A DNA stretch of 11,332 bases from an uncultured Lactobacillus sp. (GTDB lineage: Bacteria; Bacillota; Bacilli; Lactobacillales; Lactobacillaceae): assembly GCA_945281075.1 (NCBI GenBank), contig CALYQE010000057.1, positions 1 to 11,332 on the forward strand. The letters are read 5' to 3'. Every line of letters starts with the position of its first letter. Position 1 is the first letter of the stretch. This document shows, in pieces, positions 1 through 5,051 of this stretch. The notes under the pieces are model-generated. The model was not told the DNA's origin. It ran no database searches and saw nothing but the letters and a program-made list of their open reading frames with translations. Position numbers and translations under genes: made by a program.

Positions 1-1
1 A

Positions 2-79
2 GTTATTATCTTAATCTTTATTGTGCAAATTACCGGTGACTTTTTAGCTAAAAAGTTGAATCATCAAAATCGGCAATAG
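2..79 (+). CDS. C-terminal tail of a membrane protein, probably the methionine ABC transporter permease (MetI/MetP type); 5' end outside window
   Basis: The frame is open from the window edge to TAG at 77-79 and gives 25 residues beginning VIILIFIVQITGDFLAKKLN. A hydrophobic stretch (end of a membrane helix) is followed by a basic tail. The pattern hydrophobic-VQ-x-x-GD-x-x-A-(K/R)-(K/R)-L is how MetI-type permeases of D/L-methionine ABC importers usually end; this is remembered family knowledge, not a search. A terminator starts a few bases after the stop, which supports a true gene end. With so little sequence, another permease of the same superfamily is possible. Confidence 0.5.
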   Translation, partial: VIILIFIVQITGDFLAKKLNHQNRQ

Positions 80-84
80 GGCAC

Positions 85-122
85 AAAAAAAACAACAGGC
101 AAGTTTTGCCTGTTGTTTTTTG
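85..122. terminator. Bidirectional rho-independent terminator between the permease tail and HU
   Basis: A perfect 12-bp stem (91-102 AACAACAGGCAA with 106-117 TTGCCTGTTGTT) has a 3-base loop and is flanked by an A run on the left and a T run on the right. It therefore ends in a U tract on both strands. It lies 3' of the plus-strand stop at 79 and of the minus-strand HU stop at 135. Confidence 0.9.
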
Positions 123-134
123 CTTGCTGAAAAA

Positions 135-416
135 TTATTTAACAGCGTCCTTTAAAGCTTTACCAGGTTTGAAAGCTGGTACTTTAGTTGCGGGAATAGT
201 TAAGGTCTTACCAGTTTGTGGGTTTCTACCTTTTCTTTCAGCGCGGTCGCGGACTTCAAAAGAACCAAAGCCAATAATTTGAACTTTTTCGCCCTTAGCC
301 AAGTTGTCCTTGATTGATTCGATTAAAGAATCGATTACTTTTTCTGCGTCTTTTTGCTTAAGACCAGTTTTTGCTGAAACTTCTTTAGTAAGTTCAGATT
401 TGTTAATTGAAGCCAT
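135..416 (-). CDS. hup: DNA-binding protein HU
   Basis: HU is a histone-like nucleoid protein that binds DNA as a dimer and bends it. The 93 residues are the full length of the family. The N-terminal helical dimerisation part (about 1-45) is followed by the family signature GFGSFEVRDRAERKGRNPQTG at about 49-69, including the RNP tip (residues 64-66) whose proline intercalates into the minor groove. The beta arm and C-terminal helix (AFKPGKALKDAVK) are intact. The start is supported by a purine-rich AGAGAAG site just upstream on the minus strand. The gene has its own promoter in the gap before the glycosyltransferase and ends at the bidirectional hairpin at 85-122. Nothing unusual was seen; this is most likely the housekeeping HU of the cell. 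Confidence 0.97.
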   Translation of the reverse strand: MASINKSELTKEVSAKTGLKQKDAEKVIDSLIESIKDNLAKGEKVQIIGFGSFEVRDRAERKGRNPQTGKTLTIPATKVPAFKPGKALKDAVK

Positions 417-518
417 ATTTTCTTCTCTTTTCTAAAAATTTTGCACATTGTTAATTTGGTATAACTATACACAAACCACGTAATGCATTGCGTCGCTTGA
501 TATTTGGCAACTTTTTAT

Positions 519-546
519 ATTTTAGCACAGTTCTTGTTTACAGCAA
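519..546 (-). promoter_or_regulatory. Putative hup promoter with extended -10
   Basis: On the minus strand TTGCTG (541-546) is separated by 16 bases from TAAAAT (519-524). The -10 is preceded by TGC, making an extended -10 element. This predicts a leader of roughly 95 bases before the HU start codon. A second -10-like TATAGT lies closer to the gene, near 464-469, but has no good -35. Confidence 0.5.
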
Positions 547-569
547 TAGCAAAAGGGAAATTCATAGAT

Positions 570-1424
570 TTATTTTTGTTTTGCTAGTATGCGATTAACC
601 ATTTGCTGGTAATTCAAATACAGTGGCTTGAAACGTGAATGACTTTCTTTCTGCCACGGCTTAGGCTTACCGCAAAAATGCAAGATTGCTGTTTGGGACA
701 TGACCCATTCAGTGTTATGGTCACCGGCACTTTTTGTCAAGTAAACTGAATAGGCACGGGCGTCATAGTTCCACTTGGTTTCTGGAATTTTCAAAATATC
801 TTCGCCGTATAAGTAATTTAAAATATCCTGGTCGGGCAAAATTAGAGTATCGTGGTTTTCTTCAATTGCCTTGGTGATGTCTGCGATTTTGACCTTTTTT
901 CTCATCTCGGTTAAATCCATGAGCATAATGCCTGAATTAAAGTAGCCAGCAGTAGTTCCAAGCCTCAGTTTATTAATGGAACTCATGATATCGGTTAGGC
1001 CTTCATGAACTGCAGCAGCAAACATCTTGCCCTTTAAATCGAGTTCCCATAGCGGTTTCAGCGAATTAATGACAAGAATATCTGGATCGAGGTAAAGCAC
1101 CCGATCTAGGTCTTGGGGCAAAACTTCGCCTGATAATAATCGAAAGTACATTTCTTTCGGATAATCGTGAAGGTTTAGCAATGAATCAGAAAAAGTTATG
1201 TTGTTGTTCATGGCCACCGCTTCAATTTGCATGCCAATTTGGGTAGCAAATTTTTGCAAACCTGCTAGTGCCAAAGGATCAATATTGTCATGAATTAGCC
1301 AAATCCGAAATATTTCCGTCAGGTTATTCAATTTCAGCGAATACATCATTACCTCTAATGGCTTAATATAATTCTGATCAATTGTAACTAGAATCTCAAT
1401 TTTAACGTTTTTCTTCTTTTCCAT
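570..1424 (-). CDS. Family 8 glycosyltransferase
   Basis: This is probably a cytoplasmic sugar-nucleotide-dependent glycosyltransferase acting on a cell-surface glycan or glycoconjugate; donor and acceptor cannot be inferred. The 284 residues form one GT8 (GT-A fold) domain. Visible motifs are ILVTIDQNYIKPLEVMMYSL at 11-30 (start of the nucleotide-binding fold), the metal-binding DxD as LYLDPDILV (D113, D115), GYFNSGIMLMD at 160-170, LPDQDILN at 196-203 and the C-terminal H-x-x-G-x-x-K-P-W (H249 to W257), which completes the metal and phosphate site in LgtC-type enzymes. There is no signal peptide or membrane segment. The start is preceded by AAGGAAG (1431-1437, spacing 6). It is divergent from the SLAP gene. 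No terminator is visible after its stop, so some transcripts may run on into hup. Confidence 0.9.
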   Translation of the reverse strand: MEKKKNVKIEILVTIDQNYIKPLEVMMYSLKLNNLTEIFRIWLIHDNIDPLALAGLQKFATQIGMQIEAVAMNNNITFSDSLLNLHDYPKEMYFRLLSGEVLPQDLDRVLYLDPDILVINSLKPLWELDLKGKMFAAAVHEGLTDIMSSINKLRLGTTAGYFNSGIMLMDLTEMRKKVKIADITKAIEENHDTLILPDQDILNYLYGEDILKIPETKWNYDARAYSVYLTKSAGDHNTEWVMSQTAILHFCGKPKPWQKESHSRFKPLYLNYQQMVNRILAKQK

Positions 1425-1461
1425 TCTGACCTTCCTTACGTGGTTTTATTTCAAAATATTT

Positions 1462-1490
1462 CTTTTAGTATAAAGCAAAATTAGTCGCAA
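1462..1490 (-). promoter_or_regulatory. Weak candidate promoter for the glycosyltransferase
   Basis: On the minus strand TTGCGA (1485-1490) is followed after 17 bases by TAAAAG (1462-1467), each matching 4 of 6 consensus bases. A better -10 (TATACT, 1467-1472) overlaps it but lacks a -35 at proper distance. Either could be used. Confidence 0.3.
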
Positions 1491-1561
1491 TACCTTACAA
1501 GATAGTAAAAGTTAAAGCAATTTTTGGTTTCTTCCTTAAAAAGATAACCAAGTTCAAGAAT

Positions 1562-1590
1562 TTGGCAGGATAAGTGTAGTAAAATAGATT
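1562..1590 (+). promoter_or_regulatory. Putative promoter of the SLAP-protein gene
   Basis: TTGGCA (1562-1567) and TAGATT (1585-1590) are 17 bases apart. Transcription would begin near 1597, about 23 bases before the start codon, leaving room for the GAGG ribosome site at 1609-1612. Confidence 0.5.
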
Positions 1591-1619
1591 TAAATGATCT
1601 AACACAATGAGGTACTAAT

Positions 1620-2282
1620 ATGAAGAAAAAAACAATATTAAGTTCAGCCGCTCTAATAGCGCTTTCACTCGGACTAAGTGCTGCAGTTACCGTTTTAGCG
1701 GCAGATAATACTGCCACTAACCAGGGAACAAACACAACCACTTCGACGACAGCTAACAATAATGCCAATCAACCTGGCACAAATCAAGATACCGCCAAGA
1801 ATCCGGTAGATGATCAAACAAAACCGGCTGACGGGACAAACACGATTAATGGGAAAGACTTGAATAAAGCATTAGGACTAAATGGCAAATACGCGAAACT
1901 AACCAAAACGTCATTCGTTTACAATAAGAATGGTAAACGAGTTAAAGGTCTGAAAGTGAAGAAGGGTACCGTGATTGGCGTCAGCGGCCTAAATGTTAAT
2001 AAAAGCACGGTCTATATTGGCTTTAATAATCGCAAGAACCAATATCTTAATGTTAAAAACGTCAAGGCATTTAAAGCAGTTCAGTATAAGTTGAAACGAA
2101 ATGCTTTAATCTACAACAGCAATGGTGTGAGAGTCCCCAACTATTACCTGAAAAAAGGCAAAAAAGTTATCGTCGTCAAAACTAAGAAGGTAAATGGCGT
2201 TAAGCTTGTTGGCATTTCCGATATTTACTATCTTAAATGGGCAGATTTAGACCATCATAGTGCAAAAATTTTGGGCAAATAA
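1620..2282 (+). CDS. Secreted S-layer-associated protein with two SLAP domains
   Basis: This is an exported protein likely held non-covalently on the cell wall. Residues 1-28 form a signal peptide: basic MKKK, a hydrophobic core, and an A-rich end with cleavage probably near VLA-A-D. Residues 29-78 are a low-complexity T/N/Q/D linker. Two SLAP units (SlpA C-terminal domain family) follow at about 95-149 and 155-209. Each has the hallmark (V/L)xYN-(K/S)NG-xRV then a basic LKKG or VKKG stretch, and the lysine-rich composition typical of wall-binding repeats. There is no separate functional domain, so at 220 residues it is almost only anchor plus linker, much smaller than S-layer proteins. The start has GAGG 7 bases upstream. 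It may be a minor S-layer-associated protein that modifies the surface; a specific role is not evident. Confidence 0.88.
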   Translation: MKKKTILSSAALIALSLGLSAAVTVLAADNTATNQGTNTTTSTTANNNANQPGTNQDTAKNPVDDQTKPADGTNTINGKDLNKALGLNGKYAKLTKTSFVYNKNGKRVKGLKVKKGTVIGVSGLNVNKSTVYIGFNNRKNQYLNVKNVKAFKAVQYKLKRNALIYNSNGVRVPNYYLKKGKKVIVVKTKKVNGVKLVGISDIYYLKWADLDHHSAKILGK

Positions 2283-2310
2283 TTCGGCTATCAACTGAAA
2301 TCATCATTTT

Positions 2311-2317
2311 AAGGGAG
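2311..2317 (+). promoter_or_regulatory. Ribosome binding site that decides the nitroreductase start
   Basis: AAGGGAG (2311-2317) directly abuts an ATG at 2318, too close for initiation there. It lies 9 bases before the in-frame ATG at 2327, which is therefore preferred. Confidence 0.7.
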
Positions 2318-2326
2318 ATGAATAAA

Positions 2327-2809
2327 ATGTGCGATTCAGTTTTAAAAAGAGCAGCAATTAGGAAATATACGACTGAGCAGGTGAAGCAAAAAGAGCTTGA
2401 GCAGTTGATCGCAGCTTTTCAAGCTGCTCCGTGCGGTATGCACCAAGTTCAGGATATGGCAATGACGGTGGTAACCGACCCCAATGTGCTAAAAGAAATT
2501 GAAGATCTAACTGACAATGCTTGTTATCAAGCGCCTGTTCTTTTTGTCATCAAGGTTAAAAAAGCGAGCGAATTCGGGCAAAGGGATGCCTCTGCTGCAG
2601 CGGAAAATATTATGATCGAAGCAGCAAGTCTGAATTTGGGCTCAGTCTATTTGATGAATGCAGCTTTAAAGGTAAATTCAGCTGCCAACTTGCGTCGAAA
2701 GTTGGCTGTCAAAGAGGATCAAGAGATAAGCGTTATTGTTGCTTGTGGTCATTCGGCCGAAAAGCCGCAAGAGGATCGAACCAATAGATATCAGGTAACA
2801 ATTATATAA
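2327..2809 (+). CDS. Short nitroreductase-family flavoprotein
   Basis: Probably an FMN-dependent NAD(P)H oxidoreductase of the nitroreductase superfamily, cytoplasmic, substrate unknown. From the preferred start the protein has 160 residues. The N-terminal KRAAIRKYTTEQV at about 7-19 matches the R-x-x-R-x-(F/Y) FMN-phosphate motif of the family. It is followed by a helix (LEQLIAAFQAAPCGMHQVQD) where the FMN-binding A-P-S-x-x-N-x-Q segment normally lies, and by the A-A-x-x-N-I-M-I-E-A-A-x-L-N-L-G-S central helix. It is at the short end for the family (commonly about 170-220). The usual N in the first FMN segment is replaced (CGMHQ), so cofactor handling may differ. It lies 44 bases after the SLAP stop with no terminator between, so the two are probably co-transcribed, though functionally unrelated. 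Confidence 0.8.
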   Translation: MCDSVLKRAAIRKYTTEQVKQKELEQLIAAFQAAPCGMHQVQDMAMTVVTDPNVLKEIEDLTDNACYQAPVLFVIKVKKASEFGQRDASAAAENIMIEAASLNLGSVYLMNAALKVNSAANLRRKLAVKEDQEISVIVACGHSAEKPQEDRTNRYQVTII

Positions 2810-2814
2810 GTTTG

Positions 2815-2840
2815 AAAAGACGAAGAAATTCGTCTTTTTT
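2815..2840 (+). terminator. Rho-independent terminator after the nitroreductase
   Basis: A 10-bp perfect stem (2815-2824 AAAAGACGAA with 2829-2838) has a GAAA tetraloop and is followed by a T-rich tail. It lies 5 bases after the stop codon. Confidence 0.9.
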
Positions 2841-2841
2841 A

Positions 2842-2999
2842 TTTTTTGCAGCTTCAGGACCCTAACTTGCTCTTCAGAAGAAACTAGCTAAAGGTTAGTA
2901 TTACTATATTTTGATTAGTTATTTCATGCTACTTGCCAGTTCCCTAGTTAAGCTGGCTAGCTAAACGAAATCTGGTCTGTTTTCTTAATTAAAAATCAG
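2842..2999. other. Non-coding stretch without a recognisable gene
   Basis: No frame with a ribosome site was found. The stretch contains a 9-base direct repeat CTAGCTAAA (2884-2892 and 2957-2965) and a weak bulged hairpin (GCCAGTT 2935-2941 with AA-G-CTGGC 2950-2957) without a T run. Nothing here can be assigned. Confidence 0.3.
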
Positions 3000-3028
3000 T
3001 TTACAAACATATCATAAAGTTATATATT
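3000..3028 (+). promoter_or_regulatory. Putative promoter of the aquaporin gene
   Basis: TTTACA (3000-3005) and TATATT (3023-3028) are 17 bases apart. Transcription from about 3035 gives a leader of about 75 bases. In the leader TGCTAC (3045-3050) can pair with GTAGCA (3078-3083), or CTAC (3070-3073) with GTAG (3078-3081); the two pairings exclude each other. Confidence 0.55.
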
Positions 3029-3108
3029 TATAAGCGGAGTAATTTGCTACTGAGAATTATTTCACGAGTCTACGTATGTAGCACAATAATCGAAGTAGGA
3101 GAAGATGA

Positions 3109-3828
3109 ATGAATAATAATTTTACGATGCAGCTCGTGGGCGAGTTTCTAGGTACTGCTATGCTGATTTTGCTGGGCGATGGCGTCTGCTCAGGCGTTAA
3201 CCTCAACAAGTCGAAATCAAAAGGCGGTGGCTGGATTGTTATCTCGTTTGGCTGGGGTTTTGCAGCTGCTTTTAGCGTGTTTAGTGCCCGTTGGCTTTGT
3301 CCTGGACACTATAATCCGGCTGTGACCTTTTCAATGGCGATTGCGCATAAATTGCCTTGGTCTTCAGTCTTGCCGTTTTTTGCAGTGCAAGTAGCAGGAG
3401 CTTTTGTCGGAGCGGTTTTAGTTTGGTTGACTTATTACCCTCATTGGTCTGAAACCAAAGACCAAGAGGCAATTTTAACCTCATTTACTACCGCCCCAGC
3501 AATCAAAAACTATTTCTGGAATTTCTTCACAGAAGTGATGGCAACTTTCATTTTAGTTTATGGCTTGCTTGCTTTAACCAATGGTGACTTGGCAGATGGA
3601 CTAAATCCATTATTAGCTGGTTTTCTGATTACCTCAGTTTGTCTGTCACTTGGTGGCCCAACTGGCGTGGCATTGAACCCAGCACGTGATTTTGCTCCTA
3701 GACTGGCTCATCAATTGTTGCCAATTCCTAATAAAGGCAATTCTGAGTGGTCTTACAGTTTGATACCCATCTTTGCTCCTTTAACTGGAGGAGCGCTGGC
3801 TGCATCATTATTTAACATTTTAGCTTAA
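3109..3828 (+). CDS. glpF: Aquaporin / glycerol facilitator (MIP family)
   Basis: A channel for water and small uncharged solutes in the cytoplasmic membrane. The 239 residues contain both half-helix signatures, GHYNPAVTF (NPA at 69-71) and ALNPARDF (NPA at 190-192). R193 is the filter arginine. The aspartate after it (D194) is typical of glycerol-conducting GlpF types rather than strict water channels. Hydrophobic segments at about 8-24, 42-60, 86-108, 138-156, 167-184 and 217-237 fit the six-helix fold. The start has AGGAG at 3097-3101 (spacing 7). It stands alone with its own promoter and terminator and has no glycerol kinase beside it. Lactobacillar members are known to conduct glycerol, water or small hydroxy compounds, so the solute is uncertain. 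Confidence 0.92.
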   Translation: MNNNFTMQLVGEFLGTAMLILLGDGVCSGVNLNKSKSKGGGWIVISFGWGFAAAFSVFSARWLCPGHYNPAVTFSMAIAHKLPWSSVLPFFAVQVAGAFVGAVLVWLTYYPHWSETKDQEAILTSFTTAPAIKNYFWNFFTEVMATFILVYGLLALTNGDLADGLNPLLAGFLITSVCLSLGGPTGVALNPARDFAPRLAHQLLPIPNKGNSEWSYSLIPIFAPLTGGALAASLFNILA

Positions 3829-3879
3829 AAAAACATGACCTAAAGTACAGATTAAAAGTACTGGCGGTCATGTTTTTTT
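3829..3879 (+). terminator. Rho-independent terminator after the aquaporin
   Basis: The outer stem AAAACATGACC (to 3840) pairs with GGTCATGTTTT (from 3866) and ends in a T run. An inner stem AGTAC (3844-3848) pairs with GTACT (3858-3862). It begins right after the stop codon. Confidence 0.88.
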
Positions 3880-3895
3880 GTTTTATATCAGCACT

Positions 3896-3940
3896 AAAAA
3901 GGCGTGGAGTCAACAATCAAGTTGAATTTACGCCTTTTTT
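3896..3940. terminator. Bidirectional terminator serving the LysR gene
   Basis: AAAAAGGCGT (3896-3905) pairs with ACGCCTTTTT (3930-3939). An inner stem TCAAC (3910-3914) with GTTGA (3921-3925) encloses a 6-base loop. Both strands end in T runs. It lies 3' of the minus-strand LysR stop and backs up the aquaporin terminator. Confidence 0.85.
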
Positions 3941-3963
3941 AAATCTTAAGTTAAAGGCTAAGC

Positions 3964-4845
3964 TCAAGGCTTAAAATTGCGGAGAATTTCAATTCCTTTG
4001 CGTTGATATTTATTAGGAACAAAGCTTTTGCGCATTGCGATCTGCATGTAAGCATACAGCCTTTGGCCTTCTTCTAGTCTGATGATATGCAAGCCACTTT
4101 CATCTTTGAGACTGCTTTCCATTGCGAGGGCAACGCCGACGTTACGCTTAACTAAATCGATCATCGTTTGCATTGTCTGCGCGGTGTAAATCACGTTCGG
4201 AGTAAAATTACCGAGTTTGCCGATTTCTTCAAGACATTCACGGGTTAAATAACCACGCGAGCGTGCAACAAATTTCCGTTTGCGCATGTCTGAGGCGTTA
4301 ATCTTGTACACGTCTTTCCAAGGGTCAGAGTCACTGGTAATCAAAACTAATTCAGTCCTTTTTAAGTTATGAACAAAGTACTCGGGATCATTAATTGGAA
4401 CCATCCAGGAATAGATAGCGACATCAACATCGCCATTGGTTAAATCTGAAAAAGCATCGGCAGAGCGCTCAATATTGGTGTCTATTAAGCTGGTCAGCCC
4501 AGCTTGATAGAATTTTTTGATAATGTCGGCAATAAAAGAGTTGCCTGCTTCGCCAGAAAAAGCTAGCCGTATTTTTTTATCGCTGGCATGTTTGACATCA
4601 TAGTTGATGCTGGAAATATCCTGCAACAGAATTTTAGCTTTTTCATATAGTAGCTCGCCAGCATCAGTTAAGGTGATTTTGCTCTTTCTATTTTTTTGCA
4701 AAATAAGTGGATCGTCGAATTTTTCCGATAACCTCTTGATGGCCATTGAAATAGTTGGTTGGGTGACATCAAAGTTAGCGGCAGTTGCTGTATAGTTGCC
4801 GGTTTCTACTAATTTACAAAAGTATAGAAGATCTTTTTCATTCAT
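3964..4845 (-). CDS. LysR-family transcriptional regulator, likely controller of the divergent flavoprotein operon
   Basis: A 293-residue protein of usual LysR length. The N-terminal winged helix-turn-helix spans about 1-60, with the recognition segment AANFDVTQPTISMAIKRLSE at 22-41. A linker helix (about 62-85) is followed by the periplasmic-binding-protein-like effector domain (about 91-292). The start is set by AGGAG at 4852-4856 (spacing 6). It is divergent from the reductase/transporter operon across a 206-base gap, the classical arrangement in which LysR regulators control the neighbour and themselves in response to a pathway metabolite. The effector is presumably the unsaturated acid imported or reduced by that operon (inference). 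In Lactobacillus plantarum the hydroxycinnamate reductase genes likewise sit next to a LysR regulator (HcrR). Confidence 0.93.
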   Translation of the reverse strand: MNEKDLLYFCKLVETGNYTATAANFDVTQPTISMAIKRLSEKFDDPLILQKNRKSKITLTDAGELLYEKAKILLQDISSINYDVKHASDKKIRLAFSGEAGNSFIADIIKKFYQAGLTSLIDTNIERSADAFSDLTNGDVDVAIYSWMVPINDPEYFVHNLKRTELVLITSDSDPWKDVYKINASDMRKRKFVARSRGYLTRECLEEIGKLGNFTPNVIYTAQTMQTMIDLVKRNVGVALAMESSLKDESGLHIIRLEEGQRLYAYMQIAMRKSFVPNKYQRKGIEILRNFKP

Positions 4846-4893
4846 GCTTATCTCCTAAATTAATTAATAACTTTTATAATCCCATCTTTTTTG

Positions 4894-4922
4894 ATTATAT
4901 TAAACTTGAAATAAAAATGCAA
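4894..4922 (-). promoter_or_regulatory. Putative LysR-gene promoter
   Basis: On the minus strand TTGCAT (4917-4922) and a consensus TATAAT (4894-4899) are separated by 17 bases, giving a leader of about 40 bases. A dyad TATT-N8-AATA (4898-4913), which also fits the T-N11-A LysR-box rule (T4898, A4910), overlaps the spacer. It could serve autoregulation. Confidence 0.65.
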
Positions 4923-4936
4923 TTAATGCCTACCTA

Positions 4937-4963
4937 TCAGCTTTCTGACGCTTTTTAAAAAGC
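4937..4963. promoter_or_regulatory. Candidate LysR operator: two adjacent dyads in the divergent promoter gap
   Basis: TCAGCTTTCTGA (4937-4948; dyad TCAG/CTGA) is immediately followed by a perfect 14-bp palindrome GCTTTTTAAAAAGC (4950-4963). Both lie between the two divergent -35 elements, roughly 55-85 bases upstream of the predicted operon start, where LysR proteins usually bind. The half CTTTCTGAC (4941-4949) recurs inverted as GTCAGAAAG at 5031-5039. Binding by this regulator is inference. Confidence 0.45.
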
Positions 4964-4983
4964 AAAAATGCCCAAAAAATAAA

Positions 4984-5013
4984 TTGGACTTAACTGTTTT
5001 TAAAGATTATATT
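4984..5013 (+). promoter_or_regulatory. Putative promoter of the flavoprotein/transporter operon
   Basis: TTGGAC (4984-4989) is followed by TATATT (5008-5013) at 18 bases, or TTATAT at 17. The modest match fits a promoter needing an activator. Transcription would start near 5020, with GAGG (5041-5044) 7 bases before the start codon. Confidence 0.5.
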
Positions 5014-5051
5014 TCTTTGAATAAAGAGATGTCAGAAAGAGAGGTTAAAAA

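Noticed and set aside
1481..1768. Minus-strand open frame of 95 residues opposite the SLAP gene start
   Set aside because: It covers the divergent promoter region and the antisense of the signal peptide and linker, has no ribosome site, and its composition is that of a reversed low-complexity coding region.
2318..2326. ATG at 2318 as the nitroreductase start
   Set aside because: The AAGGGAG site directly touches it, leaving no spacing. The in-frame ATG at 2327 has normal spacing.
2842..2999. Remnant of a mobile element or pseudogene between the nitroreductase and aquaporin genes
   Set aside because: Only a 9-base direct repeat and a weak hairpin were found. There is no transposase fragment, terminal inverted repeat or coding remnant.
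3030..3108. Riboswitch or T-box leader upstream of the aquaporin
   Set aside because: No T-box sequence, no terminator/antiterminator with a T run, and no known riboswitch core was found; the leader is only about 75 bases.
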